Positions 33,903 to 44,405 are shown, numbered from the stretch's first letter. The stretch: DNA of 64,000 bases from CALANV01 sp036381615 (GCA_036381615.1 DASVCL010000021.1:34238-98237); one strand, 5' to 3'. Translations and numbers: made by a program. Notes: generated by a model from the letters alone, not told the origin.

Positions 33903-36881
33903 TCATTGCGATGCAGCGCGTGCCTGAGCCGAATCGCGCGGCACCGGCAGCATCCTGTCGAACAGTGCCTGTACGGCCGCGGCACGCGCCAAAATTGTGG
34001 ATTGGAGCGCGTCGAAGTCAACCGCCCCGATGGCGCGCGCGAGCAGCGGGCCGATCTCGGTCGGTGCCGCGCGGGGGTCGAACTCCCCCTCGTGAACGAG
34101 GCGCAGCACGGCCTGCAATGTCTGCCACAGGTGAAGCGCGTCGATAAGCATCGCAGCGTCGTCGTCCGGTAGCAGGGCCGCCTGCCGCACTTTTTCCAAC
34201 GCCTCCCGCGTATTGGTCGCGAGGATTTCCGGGTTCTTGCGCGCATGGCGAAGCTGCAGGTACTGCGCAATGAACTCCACGTCGATCAGCCCACCGCGCC
34301 AGTGCTTGATGTTCCATGGCGTGGATGCCGCATGCTCGTGGCTCATGCGCGCGCGCATGTTCGCGATGTCCGCAACGAGCGACGCCGGGTCGCGCTCGCG
34401 CATCAGGACGTCCCGTATCACCTGCCCGACACGGCGTTGCAGGTCGGGCGGCCCGCAGACCGTCCGGGCGCGCGTCAATGCCATGTGCTCCCAGGTCCAC
34501 GCCGACTCGCGATGATACGTGGTAAATGCCTCGAGGCTCGTCGCGATCGGTCCTTTGGTGCCGGATGGCCTCAGGCGCATATCGACGTCGTAAAGCCGCC
34601 CTTCGCCGGTAAGCGCCGTAATGGCGTTGATGAATCGGTTGCTGAGCCGCGTGTAGTAGTGGCTGACGTGAAGCGGACGATCGCCGTCCGATACCTCGAC
34701 CGACGGCGGTGCGTCATAGAGCAGGATCAGGTCCAGATCGGATGTGACCGTCATCTCGCGGCTGCCTTGCTTGCCGAGGGCGATGACGACCATCTCGCCG
34801 CCCGGGACGCGACCGTGCGACCGCGCGAATTCGGTCTCGACCGCTTGCTGGAGCGCGCCGAGGACGACGTCGGCGATGTCGGCGAGCGCCGCCCCCGCCA
34901 CCTCGGCGCTCGCACGACCGCGGAGCAGGTGAACGCCGACCTGGAACTGACGCTCGTTCTTCCAGCGCCGGCAGATGTCGAGCACGTCCTGGAAATCGCG
35001 GGCGAGGGCCAGTGCCGACGAAAGGTCGTCCGCAAGAGCATCCCGTCCCGGCAGCGTCTCGAAGAATCCGGGTGTAAGGACGCCGTCGAGGATCTGCGGG
35101 TGCCGGCTGAGGGCTTCGGCAAGGCGTGGCGCCGAGCCCATCAGCTCCGCCACGAAATCGAGGAGCGCGGGGTTGGCATGGAACAGCGAGAAAAGCTGGA
35201 CGCCGGCCGGCAGCCGTCCGAGAAACTGGTCGAAGCGCAGGAAGGCCGCGTCCGGTTGGTACGCGCCGGCAAACGCGCGCAGCAACCTCGGCATCAATTC
35301 GGTCAGCAGTTCGCGCGCGCGTACGCTGCGCATGGCCCGATAACGGCCGTGATGCCAGCCGCGCACGGTCGCGGCGACCTTCTTGGCATCGCGATATCCC
35401 ATGCTCGCCAATGTCTCCAGCGTCGCCGGATCGTCATCGGTGCCCGTGAAGACCAGATTGCCCGGCCCGGATAGCGTCGGCGCTTCCTCGAACAGCTCTG
35501 CATAGTGTCGCTCGACGCGGCGCAACGTCGCGAGCATCGCATCACCGAACGTCGCTGCGTCGGCGTAACCGAGAAAGACCGCGAGCGCTTCCATGGCGGG
35601 CCCGTCCGCGGGCAGGGTGTGCGTCTGCTCGTCGTTGATCATCTGCAGCCGGTGCTCGACGCGGCGCAGAAATTCATAGGCGTCGACGAGTTCGCTCGCG
35701 ATCTGTTGCTCGACGCGGCCTGCGGCGGCGAGTGCCGCGAGTGCGGCGCAGGTACCTGGCGAGCGCAACGAGGGATCGCGACCACCCCAGATAAGTTGCT
35801 GCGTCTGTGCAAAGAATTCGATCTCGCGAATGCCGCCGCGACCGATCTTGATGTTGTGTCCGGCGAGCGCGACCGTACCGCCCCCGCGATGCGCGTTTAT
35901 CTGGCGTTTGATCGAGTGAATGTCCTGGATTGCGGCAAAGTCGAGGTGCTTGCGCCACACATAGGGCGTCAGACGGCGCAGAAACTCGGCGCCGGCCGCA
36001 AGATCGCCCGCAACCGGCCGCGCCTTGATCATCGCGGCGCGTTCCCAATTCTGGCCCAGGCTCTCGTAGTAGAGTTCGGCAGCCTCTATCGAAATGGCGA
36101 GCGGCGTCGAGGCAGGATCGGGGCGCAGGCGCAGATCGGTGCGCAGGACATAGCCTTCGGAGTTCCGTTCGTCGAGAATCTTGACGAGATTGCGTGCGAG
36201 CCGGACGAACGTTTTCTGGAGCGCATCGGGATCGTCGGTCGCGATCCGCTCGGCGTCGTAGAGAATGATCAGATCGATGTCACTCGAATAATTCAGCTCG
36301 CGCCCGCCGAGCTTGCCCATGCCGAGAACGACCAGACCCGAGTCGCGGCAGGGATCATCCGGGTGCGCGAGCCGTATGCCGCCGCTGGCGGCGACCTCGC
36401 GAAGCAGATGGGCCGCAGCCGCATCCACGGCCGCATCGGCGAAGTCGCTGAGGGCGCCGGTAACCTGGTGGAGAGGCCACTGACCGCCGATATCGGCGAG
36501 CCCGACCGCGAGTGCCACGCGCCTTTTCGCCTGCCGCAGGGCGGTCATCAGGCCGCGCGTATCGGTGTCCGGGCGGTTGAACGCGCGGATGTCGCGCAAG
36601 ACGGCGCGAATGACCGGATCGGGACCTTCGCGCAGCAGTCGGACGGCGAACGCCGGATCCTGAATCAGGCAGTGCGAAAGGTACGGGCTGTTGCCGAATA
36701 CCGCGTCGAGGACCCGTTCGCCCGCGGGACTCGCCATGACGTCGGCGGCAAATCGCCGGCTCTCCGGATCTGCGATGTCGCTCGCCGCCGCGAGCCAGCG
36801 CTCGCGTTCGCGCTCGGCGCGTCGGCGGTCGGCCGCCGCCGGCCATGCCGAACGGCCAAATCCATCATAGAGGTCGTGCAT
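33903..36881 (-). CDS. glnE: Glutamine synthetase adenylyltransferase/adenylyl-removing enzyme
   Basis: Adenylylates and deadenylylates glutamine synthetase in response to PII, tuning nitrogen assimilation. 992 residues. Two nucleotidyltransferase domains are visible: GMGKLGGRELNYSSDIDLI (about 190-210, deadenylylating half) and ALGKQGSREMTVTSDLDLIL (about 705-725, adenylylating half), each with the G-S/G-DxD metal motif, followed by GlnD-PII-uridylyltransferase-like helices. It ends 22 bases before the bcp start and may be co-transcribed. Confidence 0.97.
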   Translation of the reverse strand: MHDLYDGFGRSAWPAAADRRRAERERERWLAAASDIADPESRRFAADVMASPAGERVLDAVFGNSPYLSHCLIQDPAFAVRLLREGPDPVIRAVLRDIRAFNRPDTDTRGLMTALRQAKRRVALAVGLADIGGQWPLHQVTGALSDFADAAVDAAAAHLLREVAASGGIRLAHPDDPCRDSGLVVLGMGKLGGRELNYSSDIDLIILYDAERIATDDPDALQKTFVRLARNLVKILDERNSEGYVLRTDLRLRPDPASTPLAISIEAAELYYESLGQNWERAAMIKARPVAGDLAAGAEFLRRLTPYVWRKHLDFAAIQDIHSIKRQINAHRGGGTVALAGHNIKIGRGGIREIEFFAQTQQLIWGGRDPSLRSPGTCAALAALAAAGRVEQQIASELVDAYEFLRRVEHRLQMINDEQTHTLPADGPAMEALAVFLGYADAATFGDAMLATLRRVERHYAELFEEAPTLSGPGNLVFTGTDDDPATLETLASMGYRDAKKVAATVRGWHHGRYRAMRSVRARELLTELMPRLLRAFAGAYQPDAAFLRFDQFLGRLPAGVQLFSLFHANPALLDFVAELMGSAPRLAEALSRHPQILDGVLTPGFFETLPGRDALADDLSSALALARDFQDVLDICRRWKNERQFQVGVHLLRGRASAEVAGAALADIADVVLGALQQAVETEFARSHGRVPGGEMVVIALGKQGSREMTVTSDLDLILLYDAPPSVEVSDGDRPLHVSHYYTRLSNRFINAITALTGEGRLYDVDMRLRPSGTKGPIATSLEAFTTYHRESAWTWEHMALTRARTVCGPPDLQRRVGQVIRDVLMRERDPASLVADIANMRARMSHEHAASTPWNIKHWRGGLIDVEFIAQYLQLRHARKNPEILATNTREALEKVRQAALLPDDDAAMLIDALHLWQTLQAVLRLVHEGEFDPRAAPTEIGPLLARAIGAVDFDALQSTILARAAAVQALFDRMLPVPRDSAQARAASQ

Positions 36882-36929
36882 CGGCTCGGCGTCTTTCGTG
36901 TCGCTGCCCTCGTCGCGTCCGCAGCAGCT

Positions 36930-37835
36930 TCACGGGCGGTGATGCATGGCGTCAAGAGGGATGACGCGGGCCTCCTCGCCACGTCGGCGGCGCAGGACGG
37001 CGTTCAACTCGGCGCCGAAGATGAAGACGAGGGAGCTGACGTAAAGAAACATGAGCGTGATGACGATGCCGCCGAGGCTGCCATAGGTGGCGCTGTAGTT
37101 GCCGAGCGTGCCGATATAAATCGAGAACGCGCTGGCAACGATGAGCCAGAGAACGGTAGTGGCGAGCGCGCCCGGAACGATGTCACGCCAACGCTGCCGT
37201 GGGCGCGGCAGCCAGCGATGAAGAAGCAGGACGATCCCGGTCACGATCGTGGCGCCGACCGTGTAACGTACGATGGCCCAGATCACGCGATAGGCGCTCG
37301 GCACGGGTACGAACAGCTCCAGCATGTCCCATAGGACCGGTCCGAGGATGACCGTGACGGACAGGCCCATGATCGCGAACACGGCGAGAAAGACGATGGC
37401 GATGCTCTGAAGACGCAGCCGCCAGATCGGCCGCGGCTCGATGACCTCATAAGCCTGGTTCAGGGCGGTTCGCAGCGCTTCGATCCCGCTCGACGCGGCC
37501 CAGAGCGAGCCGACCAGGCCGAACGTCAAGAGGCCGCCCTGGCGGTTGGTCAGTACCTCGCGTACGGCGGGGGCAAGCACCATCGTGACGTCCTGTGGCA
37601 GGAAGTCGAACATGAGATCGACGAAATCATCCGCCGATGTCGCGTCACCAAGAAAGCCGGCGAGCGCGGCAAGGAAGATCAGGAACGGGAACAGCGAGAG
37701 CAGCGCCGTGAAAGCCATGTGGCCGGCGAGCTCGAGGCCGCCCCGATTGCTCAGAGAGACGAGGGCCGGCCAAACATCGGCCACGATGAACCGGTGAAGC
37801 CAGAACAGGGCGCGACCTACCCGCGACGCAGCCAT
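36930..37835 (-). CDS. YihY/BrkB-family inner membrane protein
   Basis: Multi-pass membrane protein of 301 residues, once thought to be RNase BN. About six hydrophobic segments; family landmarks are GLELAGHMAFTALLSLFPFLIFLAALAGF-type first helix, LWAASSGIEALRTALNQAYEV, and YGSLGGIVITLMFLYVSSLVFIFGAELN near the end. Function is unsettled. ATG 37835 is used; a TTG two codons before is possible. Confidence 0.9.
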   Translation of the reverse strand: MAASRVGRALFWLHRFIVADVWPALVSLSNRGGLELAGHMAFTALLSLFPFLIFLAALAGFLGDATSADDFVDLMFDFLPQDVTMVLAPAVREVLTNRQGGLLTFGLVGSLWAASSGIEALRTALNQAYEVIEPRPIWRLRLQSIAIVFLAVFAIMGLSVTVILGPVLWDMLELFVPVPSAYRVIWAIVRYTVGATIVTGIVLLLHRWLPRPRQRWRDIVPGALATTVLWLIVASAFSIYIGTLGNYSATYGSLGGIVITLMFLYVSSLVFIFGAELNAVLRRRRGEEARVIPLDAMHHRP

Positions 37836-37969
37836 GGGCAATGCGCCAGATTAACGGTGCGGCGTGGCCGTTGTTCCGGTAATCAGACGTTTGGGCGCGG
37901 TCTTCGCCACGCGGCGGCTCGCGTTCATGCTAGACTTCGTCATCCCCTCCTACAGGCGAGCGTCCGCGG

Positions 37970-40900
37970 TTGATTGGTCGGTCCGTCAAATTGTTCCTCG
38001 AAGTCCTGGGGGCGCTCATCGTCATTGCGACCGCCTTGGTCGCCATCGGCGCATGGCGTCTGTCGTCGGGCCCGATCTCGATCGGCTTCCTCACGCCGCT
38101 GATCGAGGAAACGGTCAACGCGAACAGCCGTTCGGCATTGGTCGACATCGAGGATACGGTACTGGCTTGGCAGGGGTGGGGGCATACCCTCGACATCCGT
38201 GCGCAGGGGGTGCATGTCCGGCGGCCGGACGGGACACGCGTCGCGGACCTGCCGGCGGTCGAGATCAGCCTGTCGGGCCGGGCACTGCTCCGCGGCATGG
38301 TGGCGCCAACCAGCCTCGAGGTCATCGGCGCGAGGCTGACGTTGACCCGCACGGCGGATGGCGCCTGGGCACTGCCCAGCGCCGAGGCGACCGGGGATTC
38401 GACGTCGGCGCTCGCCATCCTGCTCGAAGAGCTCCTCACGCCGCCGGACGAGGACCGGGCAATGGGCTACCTGACGCAGGTTCGTGTCGCGGATGCCGAG
38501 GTCACATACGCAGACCTCGTCAGCGGCCGCGTCTGGCGGGCGCCGTCGGCCGAGTTCGTCCTGTCCCGTGACCGGGCCGGCGTGCGCGCCGAGGCAAGCT
38601 TGCTGGTCGACATCGCGGGAGAGCTGATGCGCCTGGCGGCAACCGGCTTCTATACGCCGGCGACGGATCGCGTCGAGGTGACGGCGAGGACCACGGCGTT
38701 TCAACCCGAGCTGCTCGGCGCCATCGATCCGACGCTTGCGCGACTCCAGGCATTGAGACTGCCGATCAGCGGCGTTCTCCATGCGCAGTTCGACGGCAAG
38801 GGACGCTTTCTCGGCCTGGATTTCGACTTCGCCGGGGTCGAGGGAACGCTCAGCGACCAAGAATATTTTCCCGAAGAGGTGCCGATCCGACGGCTGCGTC
38901 TACGCGGTCAGGTGGCGGAAGGACTCCAGCACGTGGCGATCGCCGAGGCGACCCTCGATCTCGGCGGTCCGGTTATCGAGATATCGGGGCAGGTGACCGG
39001 CATCGGGACGCAGCCGCGCATCGAGGTCGAAGGTGTCGTTCACAAGCTGCCGACCGACGAGTTGCGGCGCATGTGGCCGCGCGGCGTCGGCGAGAATGCG
39101 CGTCGCTGGATTACCGAGAACTTGAGCGGCGGGACGATCGAAGAGACGCGTTTCGAGATCGCCGTGGCGAGTGCCGATCCGTCGTTCTCGTCGGTCGCAC
39201 CGGAACGCGTCGATGCGACGATCCAGTTTACCGATATCGATGTGAACTATCTGTCGCCGATGCCGAAGGTCCGCAAGGTGAGCGGCACCGGACGCCTCGG
39301 GCACACGCGCATCGACCTGGACATCAGCAGCGGCAGCGTCGGCGATCTGCGCGTCGGCGAGGGGACCATCGCCATCACTGGTCTGGACAAATCGGACGAA
39401 TGGATCGACATCGAGCTCGTCGTGCGCGGCCCGGTGCGCAGCGCGCTTCAACTCGTCGACTCGCCACCGCTCGGCTTCGTCAAGAAAATCGGATTGTCGT
39501 CGGCGGATTTCGGCGGCCAATCCGCAACCCGGCTCCGATTCCGCTTCCCGCTGATTCAGCAGCTGAAAATCGACGAGATTCAAATTGCGGCCGCCGCCAG
39601 CATTGCGCGTTTCAGCCAGCGGCGTGCCGTTCTGGGGCAGGATGCGACGGATGGGAGGTTGACGCTGCGCCTGAACCAGCGGGGCATGGACATCGCCGGG
39701 CAAATCGTGGTGGCTGGCGTCCCGGCCGAGGTGCAGCTTGCCCGCAGCTTTCTTGCGCGGACGCCTGTCGTCGGTCGGACGCGTGTCAAAGCGACGCTCG
39801 ACGCCGCGGCCCGACGCGCCTTCGGGCTCGATTTCGCCCCATATATCGACGGCCCGTTGGACGTCAGCGTGACTTACGTGGAGCAGCGCAATCGCCGCAA
39901 TGAACTCGTCCTGGACCTTGCGCTCGCCCGGACGACGCTCGCGGTGCCTGAACTCGATTGGCGCAAGGAAGCGGGAACGCCGGGAACCGGGCAGGTGCGC
40001 CTCATCCTGGTCGACGAGCGGCCCACGGAGCTGAGCGCCTTCCGGGTCACCGCGGGCGATCTTGCCGTTCGGGGGCGCGGGAGCTTCGAGCGCGACGGCA
40101 AGACGCTCCGCCAGCTCGAAGTGACCGAACTCAAGGCGGGGCTTACGGATGCGAGCGGATCCTATTCGCGCGGGGCGGACGGCATTGCCATCAGGGTCAC
40201 CGGAAACAGCCTGAACGTCGGCGCCATGCTCCGCACGCGGTCATCGGATCCGTCGTCCCAGCCGCGGCTCACGATCACGGCTGCCCTCGATCGCGTCTAT
40301 TTCGCCAAGGACCGGTACATGGATCGTGTCCAACTCCAAGCGACCCGCGACGCGGAGCGGTGGGAGACCTTCATGCTCCAGGCGCGCGCCGGCGGCGGCG
40401 AAGCCGAAACCGCGCGCAATGTCGGTGTCTCGCTTCGCATGGAAGGCGGTCAGCAGCGCCTCGACGTCAGCGCCGACGATGCAGGGGCGCTGCTGAAGGC
40501 GCTCGACGTCACGCCCAACGTGGTCGGCGGCAAGCTTGAGATCAACGGCGCTTCCGACCCGAATCAACCAGGCAATCCGCTGATCGGAAAAGGACAAATA
40601 ACGAATTTTCGCGTCGTCAACGCGCCGGTTCTGGCCCGGGTTCTGAGTGTCGCGTTGCTCACCGGCATCCTCGACGCGCTGCGTGGGGAGGGCATCCACT
40701 TCAAGCGCCTGGATACGGATTTCTCGTTCAGGGATCCCGTGATCGAGGTCAAGAACGCGCGTGCGAGCGGGGCCGCCATCGGAATCACCGCGAACGGGAC
40801 GATCGATACGGCGGCGGAGACCATTGACCTCAACGGCACGATCGTCCCGGCCTACGCGATCAACTCGCTTCTCGGCAATATTCCCGTCGTGGGCGACATT

Positions 40901-41116
40901 CTTGTCGGCGGCAAAGGCGGCGGGCTTTTTGCCGCGAACTATCGCGTATCCGGCCCGATCGCAGATGCGAACGTGTCGATCAACCCGCTGTCGACATTGG
41001 CGCCGGGATTCCTGCGCAACCTCTTCGGCATTTTTGACGGGACCGCAACGCCAGGCAGTTCCAACCCGCATCCGGAGCTGGGGTCGCCGGACAGGTCACC
41101 ATCGAACCCGCCGTGA
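37970..41116 (+). CDS. AsmA/YhdP-like large envelope protein (DUF3971 region)
   Basis: A 1048-residue protein with an N-terminal membrane anchor (about 6-28) and a long beta-rich periplasmic part. AsmA-like proteins (YhdP, TamB) bridge the envelope and move phospholipids to the outer membrane. The DUF3971/YhdP-like pattern is in the middle (LWPRGVGENARRWITENL-type phrase near 370, then SGGTIEETRFEI) and the C-terminal AsmA region near 850-1000 (FRVVNAPVLARVLS, INSLLGNIPVVGDILVGG). The start is a TTG at 37970; no better in-frame codon lies before the anchor. Confidence 0.88.
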   Translation: MIGRSVKLFLEVLGALIVIATALVAIGAWRLSSGPISIGFLTPLIEETVNANSRSALVDIEDTVLAWQGWGHTLDIRAQGVHVRRPDGTRVADLPAVEISLSGRALLRGMVAPTSLEVIGARLTLTRTADGAWALPSAEATGDSTSALAILLEELLTPPDEDRAMGYLTQVRVADAEVTYADLVSGRVWRAPSAEFVLSRDRAGVRAEASLLVDIAGELMRLAATGFYTPATDRVEVTARTTAFQPELLGAIDPTLARLQALRLPISGVLHAQFDGKGRFLGLDFDFAGVEGTLSDQEYFPEEVPIRRLRLRGQVAEGLQHVAIAEATLDLGGPVIEISGQVTGIGTQPRIEVEGVVHKLPTDELRRMWPRGVGENARRWITENLSGGTIEETRFEIAVASADPSFSSVAPERVDATIQFTDIDVNYLSPMPKVRKVSGTGRLGHTRIDLDISSGSVGDLRVGEGTIAITGLDKSDEWIDIELVVRGPVRSALQLVDSPPLGFVKKIGLSSADFGGQSATRLRFRFPLIQQLKIDEIQIAAAASIARFSQRRAVLGQDATDGRLTLRLNQRGMDIAGQIVVAGVPAEVQLARSFLARTPVVGRTRVKATLDAAARRAFGLDFAPYIDGPLDVSVTYVEQRNRRNELVLDLALARTTLAVPELDWRKEAGTPGTGQVRLILVDERPTELSAFRVTAGDLAVRGRGSFERDGKTLRQLEVTELKAGLTDASGSYSRGADGIAIRVTGNSLNVGAMLRTRSSDPSSQPRLTITAALDRVYFAKDRYMDRVQLQATRDAERWETFMLQARAGGGEAETARNVGVSLRMEGGQQRLDVSADDAGALLKALDVTPNVVGGKLEINGASDPNQPGNPLIGKGQITNFRVVNAPVLARVLSVALLTGILDALRGEGIHFKRLDTDFSFRDPVIEVKNARASGAAIGITANGTIDTAAETIDLNGTIVPAYAINSLLGNIPVVGDILVGGKGGGLFAANYRVSGPIADANVSINPLSTLAPGFLRNLFGIFDGTATPGSSNPHPELGSPDRSPSNPP

Positions 41117-41132
41117 GCGGGCACAGGAGGCT

Positions 41133-42386
41133 TCAGGTCACGCGCACCAGCGCGTGACGTTTCTTGCCTGCCGACAGCTTGATGACGCCTTCGCCCGTAA
41201 GCGATTCCTCGCCCAGCGTCGCCGCCGCATCCGATACGACCTTATCGTTGACGCGGGCGCCGCCCTGCTGAATGAGGCGCCGCGCCTCGCTGTTGCTTGC
41301 CGCCAGGCCGGCGCGCTGCAGCAGTGCATAGAGCGGCACGCGCGCCGCAAGTTCGGCGCGCTTGATGGCGAGGGTGGGGAGATCCGCGCCGAGCGCACCT
41401 TCCTCGAAGGTTCGGTGCGCGGTGTCCGCTGCCGCCTGTGCGGCGGCGTCCCCGTGACAGAGCCGCGTGGCTTCGAACGCAAGGATCTTCTTGGCTTCGT
41501 TGATTTCGGCGCCCTCGAGGCGCTCGAGGCGCGCGATCTCGTCGAGCGGCAGTTCGGTGAACAATCGCAGGAAACGGCCGACGTCGGGATCCTCGGTATT
41601 GCGCCAGAACTGATAGTAGCCGTAGGGCGGCAGGCGTTCGGCGTTCAACCAGACGGCGCCCTGGGCGGTCTTGCCCATCTTGGCGCCCGACGATGTGGTG
41701 ATGAGCGGCGTGGTCAGGCCGAAGAGTTCGACATCGGCGACGCGCCGTCCGAGCTCGATCCCCATCACGATGTTGCCCCATTGGTCCGAACCGCCCATCT
41801 GCAGCTGGCAGCCGTACCGCCGCGCCAGTTCGACGAAGTCATAGGCCTGCAGGACCATGTAGTTGAATTCCAGGAACGACAACGGCTGTTCGCGTTCGAG
41901 CCGCAGCCGCACCGAATCCATGGTCAGCATGCGATTCACCGAGAAATGCCGTCCGACGTCGCGCAAGAGCGGAATGTACCTCAGCTCGTCGAGCCACTCG
42001 GCATTGTTCGCCATGATGGCGTCGTTCGGGCCGCTGCCGAACCGCAAGAACCGGTCGAACACGCGGCGGATGCCGGCGATGTTGCGTTCGATGGCCGCCT
42101 CGGTGAGGAGCTGGCGTGCCTCGTCCCTGCCGGACGGATCGCCGATTTTCGTCGTGCCGCCTCCCATGAGGACGATCGGCTTGTGACCGGTCTTCTGCAG
42201 CCAGCGCAGGATCATGATCTGCATCAGGCTGCCGACGTGAAGCGAGTCCGCGGTCGCGTCGAAACCGATATAGGCCGTAACGCGATCTGTGGCCGCCAGC
42301 GCGTCCAGCCCCTCGAGGTCGGTGCACTGGTGCAGAAAGCCGCGTTCGACCATGACGCGCAGAAAATCGGAACGTACCTGATGCAT
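41133..42386 (-). CDS. tyrS: Tyrosyl-tRNA synthetase
   Basis: Charges tRNA-Tyr. 417 residues, class I synthetase. The HIGH motif appears as HVGSL (about residue 50), the tyrosine-binding region as VLQAYDFVELARRYGCQLQMGGSDQWGN, the KMSKS loop as KMGKT (about 231), and a C-terminal S4 RNA-binding domain (about 350-417, ARRLIQQGGARVND). It converges with the AsmA-like gene with 16 bases between. Confidence 0.98.
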   Translation of the reverse strand: MHQVRSDFLRVMVERGFLHQCTDLEGLDALAATDRVTAYIGFDATADSLHVGSLMQIMILRWLQKTGHKPIVLMGGGTTKIGDPSGRDEARQLLTEAAIERNIAGIRRVFDRFLRFGSGPNDAIMANNAEWLDELRYIPLLRDVGRHFSVNRMLTMDSVRLRLEREQPLSFLEFNYMVLQAYDFVELARRYGCQLQMGGSDQWGNIVMGIELGRRVADVELFGLTTPLITTSSGAKMGKTAQGAVWLNAERLPPYGYYQFWRNTEDPDVGRFLRLFTELPLDEIARLERLEGAEINEAKKILAFEATRLCHGDAAAQAAADTAHRTFEEGALGADLPTLAIKRAELAARVPLYALLQRAGLAASNSEARRLIQQGGARVNDKVVSDAAATLGEESLTGEGVIKLSAGKKRHALVRVT

Positions 42387-42500
42387 GCGAGATCCGGTTC
42401 GAGCGGGAATGCTTGCCGAAAGGCGCGGTGTTTAGCACAATCGCGGCCATTGCGACAATTCCAGGGCAGCCTGCCGGGCGCAACTCGCGTCCCTTGACCC

Positions 42501-43589
42501 ATGGCAAAACAGACGTGGCGCGCGCTCGGCCTCATGAGCGGAACGTCGCTCGACGGCATCGATGCGGCGATTATCGAGACGGATGGCGAGGGCATCATCG
42601 TGCCGGGGCCGGCGATGACGGTGCCCTACGAGGCGTCGTTGCGCGAACGCCTGCGCCGCTCGCTCGGCGGGCGCGTTCCCGTGAGGGCCGTGGAGCGGGA
42701 CATGACGCTGGCCCACGCACGCGCCGTACGTGCGCTGGTCGAGAGGGCCGGCCTGACGCCGCGGGAAATCGACGTCGTCGGCTTTCACGGCCAGACCATC
42801 GTCCACCGGCCGCATGAGGGTATCACCTGGCAGATCGGGGACGGGGCGCTCCTCGCCGAGCGCACCGGTATCGATGTCGTCTGCGATTTCCGAAGCGCGG
42901 ATGTCGCGGCGGGGGGCGAGGGCGCCCCGTTGGTGCCGCTCTTCCATGCGGCATTGGCAGGCCGGCTGAACCGCCCGGTCGCCGTCCTGAACATCGGCGG
43001 CGTCGCGAACGTGACGTGGTTGGGGCCGGGACCTGACGATGTCCTCGCGTTCGACACGGGGCCGGGTAACGCCCTGATCGACGACTGGATGCTGGCCAGG
43101 ACCGGACAGGCCTGCGACATCGATGGCGCGCTCGCGGCGTCAGGCCAGGTCTCCCATGCCGCGCTGGCCAAGCTGCTCGATCATCCGTATTTCGATCGGC
43201 CGCCGCCCAAGTCTCTCGACCGCAATGAATTCGATCCGGCGCCCGTCGCTGGCCTCTCGCCCGCGGACGGCGCCGCGACGCTTACCGCGTTCACGGCCGA
43301 AGCGGCGGCGCTTGCCCAGCGCCATTTTCCCGAACCGGTCTCCCGCTGGATCGTCACCGGCGGCGGTCGCCGCAATCCGACGCTCCTTGCCATGATCGCG
43401 CATGCGACGGACGGCGTCGTCGCCACCGCCGAGCAGGTCGGTTGGGACGGCGACGCCCTAGAGGCGCAGGCCTTCGCCTATCTGGCGGTTCGCTCGCTGA
43501 AGGGATTGGCGCTGAGCCTGCCGACCACGACGGGCGTCAGGCAGCCGATGACGGGCGGCCGGCTGTTCAAGCGGCCGGTGACGGGCTGA
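42501..43589 (+). CDS. anmK: Anhydro-N-acetylmuramic acid kinase
   Basis: Phosphorylates and opens 1,6-anhydroMurNAc in peptidoglycan recycling. 362 residues, ASKHA fold. Landmarks: GLMSGTSLDGIDAAI near the N-terminus, catalytic Asp region VAAGGEGAPLVPLFH, NIGGVANVTWLG, FDTGPGNALIDDW, and TGGGRRNPTLLAMI. Divergent from tyrS, the usual alphaproteobacterial pairing. Confidence 0.97.
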   Translation: MAKQTWRALGLMSGTSLDGIDAAIIETDGEGIIVPGPAMTVPYEASLRERLRRSLGGRVPVRAVERDMTLAHARAVRALVERAGLTPREIDVVGFHGQTIVHRPHEGITWQIGDGALLAERTGIDVVCDFRSADVAAGGEGAPLVPLFHAALAGRLNRPVAVLNIGGVANVTWLGPGPDDVLAFDTGPGNALIDDWMLARTGQACDIDGALAASGQVSHAALAKLLDHPYFDRPPPKSLDRNEFDPAPVAGLSPADGAATLTAFTAEAAALAQRHFPEPVSRWIVTGGGRRNPTLLAMIAHATDGVVATAEQVGWDGDALEAQAFAYLAVRSLKGLALSLPTTTGVRQPMTGGRLFKRPVTG

Positions 43590-43596
43590 GCGGCGC

Positions 43597-44289
43597 TCAG
43601 CGCGCGGCCGGCTTGTCCTTTTCCTTCTCTTTCTCTTTTGCCGGACGCTGCGGCTTCAATGCCGCCGCGATGTACTCGTCGACGTGCTGCGCAAGCTTTT
43701 CCAGCCGGTCCGTGAAGAAGTGATTGGCGCCCTTGACGACGCGGTAGTCGATCTGGATGTCGCGCTGCTTGCTCAGCTTTTCGGCCAGCTTGCGCACCGA
43801 GTCCTCGGGAACGACATCGTCCTTGTCGCCGTGCAGGATGAGACCCGATGAGGGGCAGGGGGCAAGGAAGCCGAAATCGTAGATATTGGCCGGAGGCGCC
43901 ACCGCGATGAATCGGTCGATTTCCGGCCGGCGCATCAGCAGCTGCATCGCAATCCACGCGCCGAACGAGAAGCCGGCAACCCAGCAGGCGCTCGCGTCGG
44001 CATTGTAGGTCTGCAGCCAGTCGAGCGCTGAGGCCGCGTCCGTCAGCTCGCCTTCGCCCCGTGCGAAGCTGCCCTGCGATCGCCCGACACCCCGAAAGTT
44101 GAACCGGAGCGTCGCAAAGCCGCGCTGAACGAAGCACTGGTTCAGCGTATAGACGACCTTGTTGTGCATCGTACCGCCGTGTTGCGGATGCGGGTGCAGA
44201 ATGACCGCGATCGGGGCACGTTCGTTCTTGCTCGGCAGATAGCGCCCTTCCAAGCGGCCTTCGGCACCATTAATGATCACTTCAGGCAT
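43597..44289 (-). CDS. Alpha/beta hydrolase
   Basis: A 230-residue cytoplasmic hydrolase. HPHPQHGGTMHNKVVYTL near the start holds the oxyanion HxHP motif of this CocE/NonD-like bacterial subfamily; nucleophile Ser is in AGFSFGAWIAM; Asp is in ILHGDKDDVVP; catalytic His in GANHFFTDR. The C-terminal end is a Lys/Glu repeat (KEKEKEKDK). Substrate unknown; probably an esterase. Convergent with anmK by 7 bases. Confidence 0.88.
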   Translation of the reverse strand: MPEVIINGAEGRLEGRYLPSKNERAPIAVILHPHPQHGGTMHNKVVYTLNQCFVQRGFATLRFNFRGVGRSQGSFARGEGELTDAASALDWLQTYNADASACWVAGFSFGAWIAMQLLMRRPEIDRFIAVAPPANIYDFGFLAPCPSSGLILHGDKDDVVPEDSVRKLAEKLSKQRDIQIDYRVVKGANHFFTDRLEKLAQHVDEYIAAALKPQRPAKEKEKEKDKPAAR

Positions 44290-44380
44290 GTCTGCTCCGG
44301 GTTTTCGCCGATCAGGCGGCGGAATATCCCACCAATAAAGTAGGACTTTTTGCCTTCGAAACCGAAGACCTCAAGGCCCA

Positions 44381-44405
44381 AAACTTGACCTCTCTAGTCG
44401 GGTAT
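44381..44405 (+). promoter_or_regulatory. Type-1 IscR binding site at ISC operon promoter
   Basis: The 25 bases starting AAACTTGACC and ending AGTCGGGTAT match the E. coli type-1 IscR consensus (ATASYYGAC...AGTCRRSTAT) at all but about five positions, including both half-sites. The left half contains the -35 hexamer. Holo-IscR binding here would shut off the operon when clusters are plentiful. Confidence 0.75.

Noticed and set aside
35505..37334. A 609-codon frame antisense to glnE
   Set aside because: Shadow frame spanning two minus-strand genes; no coherent domain.
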